DNA of 64,000 nt from 2-02-FULL-66-14 sp964651335 (lineage in GTDB: Bacteria; Pseudomonadota; Gammaproteobacteria; Burkholderiales; SG8-39), in the NCBI GenBank assembly GCA_964651335.1, contig CAZYVT010000014.1, forward strand, positions 9,388 to 73,387, read 5' to 3'. The notes beneath the pieces are model-generated. The model ran no database searches and was not told where the DNA came from. It was given only the letters and a program-made list of their open reading frames with translations. Below are positions 26,801-35,746 of the stretch, one piece after another. A program made the position numbers and the translations under genes. Each line of letters starts with the position of its first letter. Position 1 is the first letter of the stretch.

Positions 26801-28453
26801 GTGATTTCCGAGACTTCGGTCGCTGTCCGGCGCGTGCCGTCACCCGGCTTTCCGTGGCTCCGTGCCAGCTCGGCGCTGGTTGCCACGCTGGTCTTCCTGC
26901 CTGTCGTCGTCGTGATCCTCAATCTGTTGGTCCCCCGTGCCGAAACATGGCGGCATCTGGCGAGCACCGTGCTTCCGGACTACGTCGCGAACACGCTGAT
27001 CCTCGCGCTCCTCGTGGGTGTGGGCGTGATCGTGGTCGGAGTCGGCTGCGCCTGGCTCACGACCATGTGCAGCTTTCCGATGGCGAGGTATTTCGAGTGG
27101 GCGCTGCTGCTGCCGCTCGCGACCCCGGCCTACGTGATGGCATACGTGTACACCGATTTCCTGCAGTTCGCCGGGCCGCTGCAAGGTGCATTGCGCGCGG
27201 CGGCCGGCTGGCGGGCGGGGGAGTACTGGTTTCCTGACGTGCGCTCGCTCGGCGGCGCCGCATTCGTGCTGACCTTCGTGCTCTATCCATACGTGTACCT
27301 GCTCGCGCGGGCCGCGTTCCTCGAACAGTCTTCCTCGGCGCTGGAAACCGCGCGCATGCTGGGCCACGGACCGTGGCGGAGCTTCTTTCGCATCGCACTG
27401 CCGCTCGCGCGTCCCGGCATTACCGCCGGCACCGCGCTCTGCCTCATGGAAACGCTGGCCGACTACGGCGCCGTTGCGTACTTCGGAGTGGACACTTTTT
27501 CCACGGGGATCTTTCGCGCATGGTTTTCCCTGGCCGATCCGGTCGCCGCGGCGCAACTCGGAGCGCTCCTTCTCGCGGGCGTCGCCGCGGTGCTCGCGCT
27601 CGAACGCCTGGCGCGCGGGAGGGCGGCGTTTCATTCCGCAGGACGCAGGCGCGCAACGCCTTATTCGCTGGGCGGTGCGCGTTCGATCGGCGCGTGGTTC
27701 GCCTGTGCAGTACCGCTCGCCACCGGCTTCGCGGCGCCGGCCGTGCTGCTCGTCCGCCTTGCCTTGCAGGAAGAGAGCGCCGCGGTCGGTGCGCGGTTCG
27801 CCCGCCTGGCGTGGAACAGCTTTGCGCTTGCAGGATTTGCCGCGCTGCTCGCAGTGGCGTGCGCGATGGTCATCGCCTACGCTTTGCGACTCCACCCCGG
27901 GGTCATCGAGCGAGCCGCGGACCGCATCGCGGGCCTCGGTTATGCAATGCCGGGCGTGGTGATCGCGGTGGGCGTAATGGTGCCGCTGACGCGTGTCGAC
28001 GAATGGCTCGCGGGATTGCTGCAGATAGCGACGGGTACGCCGGCAAAACTGGTGCTGTCCGGTACCGTGCTGGCCCTGCTCTATGCCTATGTAGTGCGCT
28101 TCCTTGCGGTCGCGCTGCAGACCGTGGAGGCGGGTCTGGCGAAGATCCGGCGCAGCATGGACGAGGCCGCGCGCAGCCTGGGCGCGGGGCCTGCGGCGAC
28201 GCTCGCCCGCGTACATGCGCCGCTCCTCGGGCGAAGCCTGAGCGCAGCGGTGCTGCTCGTGTTCGTGGACGTGATGAAGGAACTTCCCGCCACGCTCGCG
28301 CTGCGGCCGTTCGACTTCGACACCCTTGCAGTCCAGACCTTCAATCTGGCGACGGACGAGCGCTTGGCCGAGGCCTCGATTCCGGCGCTTGCGATCGTTG
28401 CCGTCGGCCTGATTCCGGTCTACCTGCTCGCGCGCTCGATGGCGCGCCGGTAG
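26801..28453 (+). CDS. fbpB: Fe(3+) ABC transporter permease (fused double-length)
   Basis: 550 residues with two homologous halves, each carrying about six membrane helices. Each half has an EAA-type loop that contacts the ATPase: ETARMLGHGPWRSFFRIALPL in half one (in part) and DEAARSLGAGPAATLARVHAP in half two (in part). GTG 26801 has AAAGAG upstream. This is the inner-membrane channel of the FbpABC system. fbpA is convergent on the other side of a 62-bp gap. Confidence 0.92.
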   Translation: MISETSVAVRRVPSPGFPWLRASSALVATLVFLPVVVVILNLLVPRAETWRHLASTVLPDYVANTLILALLVGVGVIVVGVGCAWLTTMCSFPMARYFEWALLLPLATPAYVMAYVYTDFLQFAGPLQGALRAAAGWRAGEYWFPDVRSLGGAAFVLTFVLYPYVYLLARAAFLEQSSSALETARMLGHGPWRSFFRIALPLARPGITAGTALCLMETLADYGAVAYFGVDTFSTGIFRAWFSLADPVAAAQLGALLLAGVAAVLALERLARGRAAFHSAGRRRATPYSLGGARSIGAWFACAVPLATGFAAPAVLLVRLALQEESAAVGARFARLAWNSFALAGFAALLAVACAMVIAYALRLHPGVIERAADRIAGLGYAMPGVVIAVGVMVPLTRVDEWLAGLLQIATGTPAKLVLSGTVLALLYAYVVRFLAVALQTVEAGLAKIRRSMDEAARSLGAGPAATLARVHAPLLGRSLSAAVLLVFVDVMKELPATLALRPFDFDTLAVQTFNLATDERLAEASIPALAIVAVGLIPVYLLARSMARR

Positions 28454-28468
28454 GGATTCCGGGCCGGT

Positions 28469-28492
28469 CGGGCGCGCCGAGCGCCGCGCCCG
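28469..28492. terminator. Hairpin between convergent fbpB and fbpA
   Basis: CGGGCGCG (28469-28476) and CGCGCCCG (28485-28492) form a perfect 8-bp GC stem with an 8-nt loop between two convergent stop codons. No T-tract is present, so a factor-dependent or bidirectional weak terminator is the likeliest reading. Confidence 0.45.
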
Positions 28493-28515
28493 GTTCGCCT
28501 CGCGGGTCGTCGGTC

Positions 28516-29544
28516 TTACCTCCACCCGGCACGGTCGTAGGCCTTCTGCGCCGCCGGCTGGTGGGTGCCCAGCGCGCTCACGTTGAGCGTGTCGGGCTTG
28601 AAGGTGCCGAGCGCCGAGAGCGCCGGATTGTCGGTCTTCACCGCCGCGACGGCCGGGTATTCGTTGTTGCCGTCTGCGAAATAGCGCTGCGCCTCGTCGC
28701 TTGCGAGGTATTCGAGGAACCTGATCGCCTCTTCGCTGTGCGGTGCGTTCTTGAGCACTCCCGCGCCGGAGATGTTCACGTGCGTCCCCCGCCCGTCCTG
28801 GTTCGGCCAGGCGACGCCCGTCTTCGCCACCGCATCGCGTTCGTCCGGTTTCTGCGATCTCGCGAGGCGCGTGTAGTAGTAGGTGTTTACGATCGTCAGC
28901 GCGCACTCCCCGGAGGCGACCGCCTTGATCTGGTCGATATCTCCGCCCTTCGGCGCACGCGCGAAGTTCGCCACTACCGCGCGCGCCCACTCCTCGGCCT
29001 TCTGTTCGCCGTGGTGCGCGATGAGCGCGCTCATCAGCGACAGGTTGTAGACGCTCGAGCTTGAGCGCATGCACACCTTCCCTTTCCACTTCGGGTCGGC
29101 CAGATCCTCGTACGCGCGCACGAGACCCGGCTTGACGGCCTCCTTGGCGTAGACGATCACGCGCGCACGGGTGGAAAAGCCGAACCACAGTCCGCCCGGG
29201 TGGCGAAGGTGCGCCGGAATGCGCGCCTCGAGCGAGGGGGACTTGACCGGCTGGAAAAGCCCCATTTGCTCGGCGCGCCAGAGCCGGCCGGCATCTACGG
29301 TAACGAGCACGTCTGCGGGGCTTGCTGCACCCTCGTTGCGCAGCCGCTCGATCAGCGCGTCTTCCGGAGCCTCGATGCGGTTGATCCGGACTCCGGTCTG
29401 GCGAGTGAAATTCGCGTAAAGCGCCTCGTCAGTCTGATAGTGCCTAGAAGAATAGAGATTCAGAGATTTTTCCTGCCCGGAGGCGGATGTCAAAACGCCC
29501 CAAAGTACGAGGAGTACTGAGATTTGTCTTAAAGAAACAATCAC
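28516..29544 (-). CDS. fbpA: Fe(3+)-binding periplasmic protein
   Basis: 342 residues. A signal peptide (about 1-23, ending TSASGQ) is followed by LNLYSSRHYQTDEALY, typical of ferric-binding proteins. A Tyr triplet in NTYYYTRLA supplies the Fe ligands. It receives ferric iron in the periplasm and delivers it to FbpB/FbpC. The GTG start 29544 has no clear Shine-Dalgarno but fits the signal peptide. A promoter with an adjacent Fur-like site lies 31 bp upstream. Confidence 0.93.
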   Translation of the reverse strand: MIVSLRQISVLLVLWGVLTSASGQEKSLNLYSSRHYQTDEALYANFTRQTGVRINRIEAPEDALIERLRNEGAASPADVLVTVDAGRLWRAEQMGLFQPVKSPSLEARIPAHLRHPGGLWFGFSTRARVIVYAKEAVKPGLVRAYEDLADPKWKGKVCMRSSSSVYNLSLMSALIAHHGEQKAEEWARAVVANFARAPKGGDIDQIKAVASGECALTIVNTYYYTRLARSQKPDERDAVAKTGVAWPNQDGRGTHVNISGAGVLKNAPHSEEAIRFLEYLASDEAQRYFADGNNEYPAVAAVKTDNPALSALGTFKPDTLNVSALGTHQPAAQKAYDRAGWR

Positions 29545-29574
29545 TTGAGTTCTATGCGGGACGTGTTCTCAAAG

Positions 29575-29626
29575 AGGATAGTGGCTCTCGACAACCATGT
29601 CAATAGAAATAGGAATCGTTCTCATA
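29575..29626 (-). promoter_or_regulatory. fbpA promoter with adjoining Fur-like site
   Basis: On the minus strand TTGACA (29603-29598), exactly 17 bp, then TATCCT (29580-29575). Immediately upstream at 29608-29626 is a Fur-like palindrome containing GAGAACGATTCC. A -35 box abutting a Fur site fits iron-repressed transcription. The remaining 200 bp between fbpA and the NlpC/P60 gene hold nothing else that I can identify. Confidence 0.65.
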
Positions 29627-29744
29627 TAGCTTGATCTGGATCAACTGGCTTGCGGCAGCAGAATTTCATCTGATGGCACGGCGCCGCACCACGACGACGG
29701 CGCTCAAAAGGAGGGCGGGAAGGCTGCGTTTGGCGGGGATTGCG

Positions 29745-30254
29745 CTACAGGGAAGGTTCAATCCGTCGCGCGCCATTGAAGCGCTTCGCCCAGTAGGCGC
29801 CGCGCAGGCTCTCGACGCGCACGCTTGAACCGGGTTTGGGAGCATGCACGAATCTGCCTTCACCAAGGTAAATGCCGACGTGCGAATAGGGTCGGCCCAG
29901 GGTGTCGTAGAACACCAGGTCTCCCGGCTGCAGTTCGTCGCCACGCACCGGCATCCCTGCTTCGCTCTGCGCCTGTGCGTTACGCGGCAGGCGAATGCCG
30001 TATGCTTGTTCGAAAACGTGGGCGACCAGACCGCTGCAGTCAAATCCAGTGATCGGCGAGCGTCCGCCGTCGCGGTAATCAACGCCGAGCGCGAGCAGCG
30101 CGAGCAAAAGAGCCTCCGAGCGATCTGGCGGGGACCGTGACTCGCGCGTTGACTCCATGGGGTATTCGAGCGGTCCCGATGGTGCGGGCGTGCGCCCTGC
30201 GCAGCCAGCTAGGGCAGCACAAAAGAGCATCACATACAGAAGCTTGTGGCGCAC
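29745..30254 (-). CDS. NlpC/P60 (C40) peptidoglycan hydrolase lipoprotein
   Basis: 169 residues. The lipobox LAGC puts the lipidated Cys at 18. The NlpC/P60 domain has catalytic Cys73 in GFDCSGLV, His125 in YSHVGIYLG and His137 in FVHAPK. It probably cleaves D-gamma-glutamyl-meso-DAP bonds or acts as an endopeptidase at the outer membrane. The GTG start at 30254 directly precedes a positively charged signal peptide. It is divergent from the helicase gene. Confidence 0.92.
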   Translation of the reverse strand: MRHKLLYVMLFCAALAGCAGRTPAPSGPLEYPMESTRESRSPPDRSEALLLALLALGVDYRDGGRSPITGFDCSGLVAHVFEQAYGIRLPRNAQAQSEAGMPVRGDELQPGDLVFYDTLGRPYSHVGIYLGEGRFVHAPKPGSSVRVESLRGAYWAKRFNGARRIEPSL

Positions 30255-30372
30255 AATTAAACTAATCTAGTGGAACGGCCTCGCAAAGTAAAGAATTGCT
30301 GCCTCCGGAGACGCACGTGAGCAGACCACTGCGCGTAAAGCTCAGGGAGCTGCAACACTGAAGTCGCGCACC

Positions 30373-32307
30373 TTGCACGCGGTGACGCGTGCGTTCGCCG
30401 CGGGCGGACCTGTGGCCGCCGCGATTCCGGGCTACCGCGAGCGCGCGCAGCAGCTCGAGATGGCACGCGCGATCCTCGATGCCATCGAGCGCAACGGTAC
30501 TTTCTGCGCCGAAGCGGGAACCGGAACCGGCAAGACGGTGGCGTATCTGGTGCCAGCGCTCGTAGCCGGCGGCAAAGTGATCGTCTCGACCGGCACCAAG
30601 ACGTTGCAGAACCAGCTCTACGATCGCGATCTCCCGGCGCTGCGCGACGCGCTCGCCTCGGGTGCCACGACGGCGCTGCTGAAGGGGCGCGCGAACTACG
30701 TTTGCCTGTACCGGGTGAACCGTGCCCTTGCCGAAGCACGTCTCGGTTCGGCCCAGGAAGCGGCCCACCTGCGCACCATCGCCCGGTTCGCTGCGCTGAG
30801 CTCGAGCGGCGACCGCGCCGATCTTGCCACCGTCCCCGAGGACGCGCCGGCATGGCTACACGCCACTTCGACGCGCGACAACTGCCTCGGGCAGAACTGT
30901 CCGGATTACAGGGACTGCTTCGTGATGCGCGCCCGAAAGAACGCGCTCGCGGCCGACGTCGTGGTGATCAACCATCACTTGTTTTTCGCCGACGTCGTGC
31001 TGCGTGACGGCGGCGTGGCCGAGCTTTTGCCGGCATGCAATACGCTCGTCTTCGACGAGGCGCATCAGCTGCCCGAGACCGCGAGACGGTTTTTCGGGGA
31101 AAGCATATCGACCGCGCAACTGGTCGAGCTCGCACGCGACACCCGGCTCGAGCTGCGGGCCGCGGGCGGCGCGTCTCCGGAGCTTGAACGCCTGGCGCTC
31201 CGGCTCGAGCGCAGCGCGCGCGATCTGCGACTCGCGCTCGGAAGCGAGCCTGCACGGCTTGCCTGGGGGCAGGCGCTGCTGCGCGCGGAGTTTGCCGCCT
31301 CGCTCGAAGGGCTGGGCAAATCGCTCGATGCGCTGGCCGAGCCTTTGCGCGGCCAGGCGGAGCGTTCCGAAGGTCTTGCTTCCTGCGCACGCCGCGCAGA
31401 AGAAATCCGCGCAACGCTCGCGCGGCTGCAGCAAGCCGGCCCGGCAACCGAGGTGCGCTGGGTCGAAGTATTCAGTCATGCCGCGCAATTGCGCGTCACG
31501 CCGCTCTCGTCGGCGGACCTGTTCCGCCGCCAGAGATCCGATCATCCGCGCGCCTGGATATTCACCTCGGCAACGCTTGCGGTGGGGGAGGATTTTTCGC
31601 ACTTCCAGCGCGAACTCGGCATGGACGAATGCGCCTCGCGCACCTGGCCGAGCCCGTTCGACTACGAGCGCCAGGCGCTTTTATACGTGCCTCGGGGACT
31701 GCCGGCGGACCCGAATGATCCGGCCTTCACAGAGGCCGTCGTCGAGGCCGCGCTGCCGGTGCTCCGCGCGAGCGGCGGTCGCGCGTTCCTGCTCTTTACC
31801 ACGCTGCGCGCGCTGCGCCGCGCCCACGAGTTGCTTGCCGAGAGACTGCAGGCCGCAGGACTCGAGCTGCCGCTGCTCGCGCAGGGCACCGGTTCTCGAA
31901 TCGAGCTGCTGGAGCGCTTCCGGCGGCTGGGCAATGCGGTGCTTCTCGGTGCGGCGTCTTTCTGGGAAGGGGTGGATGTGCGTGGCGACGCGCTTTCGGT
32001 CGTCCTGATCGACAAACTGCCGTTCGCGCCACCAGACGATCCGGTGCTCGCGGCCAGGATCGAAGCGCTTCGCGCCAGCGGCGGCAATCCGTTTCTCGAG
32101 TACCAGTTGCCGCAGGCGATCCTCACGCTGAAACAGGGCGCCGGCAGGCTCATCCGCGACGAGTCCGACCGCGGCGTGCTCGTGCTGTGCGATCCGCGCG
32201 TCTACGCCAAGGCGTACGGCAAGACCATCCTGGCAAGCCTTCCGCCGATGCGACAGACACGCGAGCGCGCCGAGGTCGAAGCCTTCCTGGCTAAAATGCC
32301 TGCATGA
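30373..32307 (+). CDS. DinG/YoaA-type Fe-S DNA helicase
   Basis: 644 residues, XPD-like superfamily 2 helicase. Walker A is GTGTGKT (49-55), the DEAH box is at 229-232 and the four Fe-S cysteines are Cys112, 172, 177 and 183 (VCLYR; NCLGQNCPDYRDC). Motif VI is QGAGRLIRDESDRG. It unwinds 5'-3' in replication repair. The start is unclear: TTG 30373 and GTG 30382 are both possible and neither has a good ribosome-binding site. It overlaps the next gene by 4 bp (ATGA). Confidence 0.9.
   Translation: MHAVTRAFAAGGPVAAAIPGYRERAQQLEMARAILDAIERNGTFCAEAGTGTGKTVAYLVPALVAGGKVIVSTGTKTLQNQLYDRDLPALRDALASGATTALLKGRANYVCLYRVNRALAEARLGSAQEAAHLRTIARFAALSSSGDRADLATVPEDAPAWLHATSTRDNCLGQNCPDYRDCFVMRARKNALAADVVVINHHLFFADVVLRDGGVAELLPACNTLVFDEAHQLPETARRFFGESISTAQLVELARDTRLELRAAGGASPELERLALRLERSARDLRLALGSEPARLAWGQALLRAEFAASLEGLGKSLDALAEPLRGQAERSEGLASCARRAEEIRATLARLQQAGPATEVRWVEVFSHAAQLRVTPLSSADLFRRQRSDHPRAWIFTSATLAVGEDFSHFQRELGMDECASRTWPSPFDYERQALLYVPRGLPADPNDPAFTEAVVEAALPVLRASGGRAFLLFTTLRALRRAHELLAERLQAAGLELPLLAQGTGSRIELLERFRRLGNAVLLGAASFWEGVDVRGDALSVVLIDKLPFAPPDDPVLAARIEALRASGGNPFLEYQLPQAILTLKQGAGRLIRDESDRGVLVLCDPRVYAKAYGKTILASLPPMRQTRERAEVEAFLAKMPA
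32292..32297 (+). promoter_or_regulatory. -10-like box 6 nt before the SDR start
   Basis: TAAAAT, then GCCTGC, then ATG 32304. It lies inside the end of the helicase gene. It may give the downstream gene its own leaderless transcript; translational coupling is the alternative. Confidence 0.35.
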
Positions 32308-33287
32308 GAGTCGTTGTCACCGGAGGCGGCGGATTCCTCGGATACAAACTCGCCAAGGCGTTGCTCGCGCGGGGGAAACTGACCGGGCCGGAGGGCGTGG
32401 TCCAGGACATCTCGCGGATCGTGCTGCTCGACGCGATGTTTCCTCCGAAAATGTCGATCGATCCGCGGCTCGAGACCGTGACGGGGGATGTCTCCGACGC
32501 GGCCACGATCGCCCGCGTGGTGACGCCCGACACCGCGTCCCTGTTTCACCTCGCGGCGGTGGTCAGCGGCGCGGCGGAGGCGAATTTCGATCTCGGCATG
32601 CGCGTCAACCTCGAAGGAACGCAGCTGCTGCTCGGGCGGCTGCGCCGCTGCACGCAGCCGCCGCGCGTGGTGTTCGCGAGCTCGGTTGCGGCGTTCGGCG
32701 GCGATCTTCCGGCCGAACTCGACGACTCGACCACGCCGAATCCCCAGACTTCCTACGGCACTCAGAAGGTGATCTGCGAATACCTGGTGTCGGACTGCTC
32801 GCGCAAAGGTTTCATCGACGGCCGGTCGTTGCGCCTGCCGACGATCGTGGTGCGCGCAGGCGCGCCGAACGCTGCGGCCTCCTCGTTTGCGAGCGGCATC
32901 ATCCGCGAGCCGCTCGACGGGGTGGCGAGCGCATGCCCCGTGGGGCCGGAAACCGGCGTCTGGCTGCTGTCGCCGAGGCGTGTGATCGAGGCGTTCGTGC
33001 ACGCGCACGAACTGCCCGCCCCGGTCTGGGGTCACGACCGCGTGGTCAACCTTCCCGGCGTCACCGTGAGCGTCGCGCAGATGCTGGAGGCGCTCGCGCG
33101 CGTGGCCGGCGCGCAGGTCGCGAATCGGGTTGGCTGGACGCCCGACGAACGCATCCGCGCCATCGTGAAAACCTGGCCGGCGCGATTCCGGACGCCGCGC
33201 GCGTTGGCGATGGGTTTCCAGCCGGATCCGGACATCGACACGGTCATCCGCAATTACATCGCGGACGAACAGATCAAGATCGCGTGA
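32304..33287 (+). CDS. NAD(P)-dependent extended SDR (erythronate dehydrogenase DenD-like)
   Basis: 327 residues. The nucleotide loop is GGGGFLG (7-13) and the active site has Ser in FASSVAAFGG, Tyr151 and Lys155 (SYGTQK). The sequence LRLPTIVVRAGAPNAAASSF resembles the DenD group of D-erythronate / sugar-acid dehydrogenases. The denD partners (kinase, isomerases) are absent here, so the substrate is only suggested. ATG 32304 overlaps the helicase stop. Confidence 0.8.
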   Translation: MRVVVTGGGGFLGYKLAKALLARGKLTGPEGVVQDISRIVLLDAMFPPKMSIDPRLETVTGDVSDAATIARVVTPDTASLFHLAAVVSGAAEANFDLGMRVNLEGTQLLLGRLRRCTQPPRVVFASSVAAFGGDLPAELDDSTTPNPQTSYGTQKVICEYLVSDCSRKGFIDGRSLRLPTIVVRAGAPNAAASSFASGIIREPLDGVASACPVGPETGVWLLSPRRVIEAFVHAHELPAPVWGHDRVVNLPGVTVSVAQMLEALARVAGAQVANRVGWTPDERIRAIVKTWPARFRTPRALAMGFQPDPDIDTVIRNYIADEQIKIA

Positions 33288-34091
33288 TCACCAGTCCGGG
33301 TCCCAGAGCTTCCACCACGGGGCGTCGCGCTTGAAGCCTTTTGCCTTGAAGTACCTGCTCTCGGGGAAGTTCTTGCGCATGACACGATCGGCGGCGTCCC
33401 GCAGGTCGTCCATTCCCAACGCGTCGTACGCCTTTACCATGATGAAAACCGCTTCCTCGATCGCGGGCGCGCGGGGGTAGTTCTGCACGGCGAACTGGGC
33501 GCGATTCGCCGCTGCGACGTACGCCCCGCGCCTCATGTAGTAGCGCGCGACGTGCACCTCGTTCTGTGCCAGCGAGTTCACCAGAAAGTGCATGCGCGCG
33601 GCCGAATCCTCCGCATACTTCGAGTCCGGAAACCGCGTCACGACCTCCTTGAACGCCTCGAACGCATCGCGCGAGGCTTTCGGGTCGCGCTCGGTCATGT
33701 CGGGACTGTCGAATACGGCAAACAACCCCTGGTTTTCATTGAAGTTGACCAGCCCTTTCAGATAATGCGCATAGTCGACGTTGGAGTGATTCGGATAGAG
33801 CTTGATGAAGCGGTCGGCGGCGGCGATCGAAGAGGCGCGCTCGCCACTCTTCCAGTACGCATAGGCGACGTCGAGCTGCGCCTGCTGGGCATAGCGGCCG
33901 AAGGGATACCGCGCCTCCAGCTTCTCCAGATACTTGATCGCTTTTTCCCAGTTCCTCGAGGCCATCTCGTCCTTGGCCTCGCCGTAGAGTTTTTGCGCCG
34001 ACCAGGCCGAGGTCTCGTCCTTCTCGGTCGACGTCAACGCGCAGCCGCCCGCCACGACGAGGGCGAGCAGGACAAGTACACTGATTCTCAT
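33288..34091 (-). CDS. bamD: Outer-membrane assembly lipoprotein BamD
   Basis: 267 residues. The signal peptide and lipobox place the lipidated Cys at 17 (VAGGCAL). TPR-like repeats follow: LYGEAKDEMASRNWEKAIKY, LEARYPFGRYAQQAQLDVAY, FIKLYPNHSNVDYAHYLKGL (each typical of ComL/BamD). It is an essential partner of BamA in beta-barrel insertion. Its ATG shares the tetranucleotide CATG with the rluD start on the other strand. A TATAAT box sits only 8 nt upstream, inside rluD. Confidence 0.95.
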   Translation of the reverse strand: MRISVLVLLALVVAGGCALTSTEKDETSAWSAQKLYGEAKDEMASRNWEKAIKYLEKLEARYPFGRYAQQAQLDVAYAYWKSGERASSIAAADRFIKLYPNHSNVDYAHYLKGLVNFNENQGLFAVFDSPDMTERDPKASRDAFEAFKEVVTRFPDSKYAEDSAARMHFLVNSLAQNEVHVARYYMRRGAYVAAANRAQFAVQNYPRAPAIEEAVFIMVKAYDALGMDDLRDAADRVMRKNFPESRYFKAKGFKRDAPWWKLWDPDW

Positions 34092-35049
34092 GGCGAAGGA
34101 TTATAGCGCCGCGGTCGAGAGCAACTGGGAGGACGCGTTCGTGGCGCCGATGTCGGCGCAGGTGCCGCAGGCGCTGTGCGGTCTTCGGCTGGACCAGGCG
34201 CTCGCGCGCATGTTCCCGCAATACTCGCGCAACCGCCTCCAGGCGTGGCTCCGCTCCGGTCATATCCGCATCGATGGAGCGCGTTCCGAGCCGCGGCGGC
34301 TGGTCGCGGGGGGCGAGAGAATCGATCTTGCGCCGCCGCGTGCGCCTGACGTCGCAACGCCTGCCGCGCAGCGCATGCCGCTTGCGGTCGTGTTCGAGGA
34401 CCGCGATCTGATCGTCATCGACAAACCGCCCGGCCTGGTAGTTCATCCGGGCGCAGGCGTTCCGGACCGCACGCTTCTCAACGCGTTGCTTGCACATGCT
34501 CCGGAACTCGCTGCGGTGCCGCGCGCGGGAATCGTGCACCGGCTCGACAAGGACACGAGCGGTCTGCTCGTGGTGGCGAAGAATGTGAGTGCGCAGGCGA
34601 AACTCGCGGAACAGCTCGCCACGCGGGCCGTGCACCGCGTCTATCTTGCGCTGGTGCACGGCGATCCGCCGGCAAGCGGCGTAATCGACGCGCCGGTGGG
34701 CCGCGATGCACGCGCCCGAACCAGGATGACGGTGACGCGCCGCGGCAAGGACGCACGCACGCGCTACCGCGTACTCGAGCGCTTCGGCCACGCCGCGCTC
34801 GTCGAGTGCAGGCTCGAGACCGGCCGCACGCATCAGATCCGCGTGCACCTCCAGTTCATCCGGCACCCGCTGGTCGGCGAACCGGTGTACCGGCGCGGCA
34901 CGCGTCACGGCGTCTCCTTCGCACGCCAGGCGCTGCATGCTGTGGAACTGGAGCTGGTGCATCCGCGCACGGGAAAGAAGATGTCCTGGCGCTCGCCCGT
35001 GCCCCCGGACATGGCGGCACTGCTGGAGCGCCTGCGCCATGGTTCCTGA
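34090..35049 (+). CDS. rluD: 23S rRNA pseudouridine(1911/1915/1917) synthase
   Basis: 319 residues. An N-terminal S4 domain (LDQALARMFPQYSRNRLQAW) is followed by the pseudouridine synthase domain with catalytic Asp153 in HRLDKDTSG and ETGRTHQIRVHL further on. It modifies helix 69 of 23S rRNA. The pairing with bamD upstream (divergent) and pgeF downstream is the usual betaproteobacterial and gammaproteobacterial arrangement. It overlaps pgeF by 11 bp. Confidence 0.94.
   Translation: MAKDYSAAVESNWEDAFVAPMSAQVPQALCGLRLDQALARMFPQYSRNRLQAWLRSGHIRIDGARSEPRRLVAGGERIDLAPPRAPDVATPAAQRMPLAVVFEDRDLIVIDKPPGLVVHPGAGVPDRTLLNALLAHAPELAAVPRAGIVHRLDKDTSGLLVVAKNVSAQAKLAEQLATRAVHRVYLALVHGDPPASGVIDAPVGRDARARTRMTVTRRGKDARTRYRVLERFGHAALVECRLETGRTHQIRVHLQFIRHPLVGEPVYRRGTRHGVSFARQALHAVELELVHPRTGKKMSWRSPVPPDMAALLERLRHGS
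34100..34105 (-). promoter_or_regulatory. -10-like TATAAT 8 nt before bamD
   Basis: On the minus strand TATAAT is followed by CCTTCGCC and ATG 34091. The box is inside the first codons of rluD. Transcription would start at about the bamD start codon. Confidence 0.5.
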
Positions 35050-35725
35050 GGCAATCATTCCCGAGTGGCCTGCACCGCCCGGAGTGCGCGCGCTCGTGTC
35101 TACGCGCCTGCTGGGAGACATGCGCAGCGGCGCGCCGGGACGCGAGCGGCTGCGGACGCTCTTGCCCTCTCAGCCGCTGTGGCTGCGCCAGGTTCACGGC
35201 ATCACGGTGGTACACGCGGACGGAATGCAGCCTTTCGGCGCCGAGCCCGAGGCCGATGCGGCCGTAGTGCGCAACCGCGGCACGGTGTGCGCCATCCTGG
35301 TTGCGGATTGCATGCCGGTTCTGCTCGCAAGCGAATCGGGGGAGGTGATCGGACTGGCACACGCGGGATGGCGCGGTCTGGCGGCGGGAGTGATCGAAGC
35401 GACGCTGCAGGCGATGCGCGTATCCCCGCGGCGCGTGATGGCGTGGCTGGGTCCGGCGATCGGGCCGCAGGTGTACGAAGTCGGCGACGAAGTGCGCGCG
35501 GTTTTTCTCGAGCGCGACGGCACGGCGCACTCGGCATTCCGTCCGGTGCGGCACGGACATTGGCTGCTCGACCTGTATGCCGTCGCACGCCAGCGCCTTG
35601 CGCGCACCGGGGTTGCGCAGGTATTCGGCGGAACGTTTTGCACCTATTCCGACCGCGAGCGATTCTTCTCCTTCCGGCGCGACCGGGCCAGCGAGCGCAT
35701 CGCCGCGCTCGCTTGGATCGAGTGA
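35039..35725 (+). CDS. pgeF: Peptidoglycan editing factor / multicopper purine nucleoside phosphorylase-like
   Basis: 228 residues, YfiH/LACC1 family. Metal-site residues His53 (RQVHG), Cys91 (ADCMPVLL) and His108 (GLAHAGWRG) are present. The family has purine nucleoside phosphorylase and adenosine deaminase activity and prevents misincorporation into peptidoglycan precursors. ATG 35039 lies within the end of rluD; the longer in-frame extension upstream is antisense-like and was rejected. Confidence 0.93.
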   Translation: MVPEAIIPEWPAPPGVRALVSTRLLGDMRSGAPGRERLRTLLPSQPLWLRQVHGITVVHADGMQPFGAEPEADAAVVRNRGTVCAILVADCMPVLLASESGEVIGLAHAGWRGLAAGVIEATLQAMRVSPRRVMAWLGPAIGPQVYEVGDEVRAVFLERDGTAHSAFRPVRHGHWLLDLYAVARQRLARTGVAQVFGGTFCTYSDRERFFSFRRDRASERIAALAWIE

Positions 35726-35734
35726 GCCGGCGCG

Positions 35735-35740
35735 TACAAT
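35735..35740 (+). promoter_or_regulatory. -10-like box 6 nt before the ZIP transporter start
   Basis: TACAAT, then GGATCC, then ATG 35747. The spacing is identical to that before the MarC-type and DUF427 genes. Confidence 0.45.
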
Positions 35741-35746
35741 GGATCC

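Noticed and set aside
26840..29188. A 782-codon minus-strand frame across fbpB and fbpA
   Set aside because: Reads antisense to fbpB and out of frame within fbpA; Arg/Gly-rich random-like sequence.
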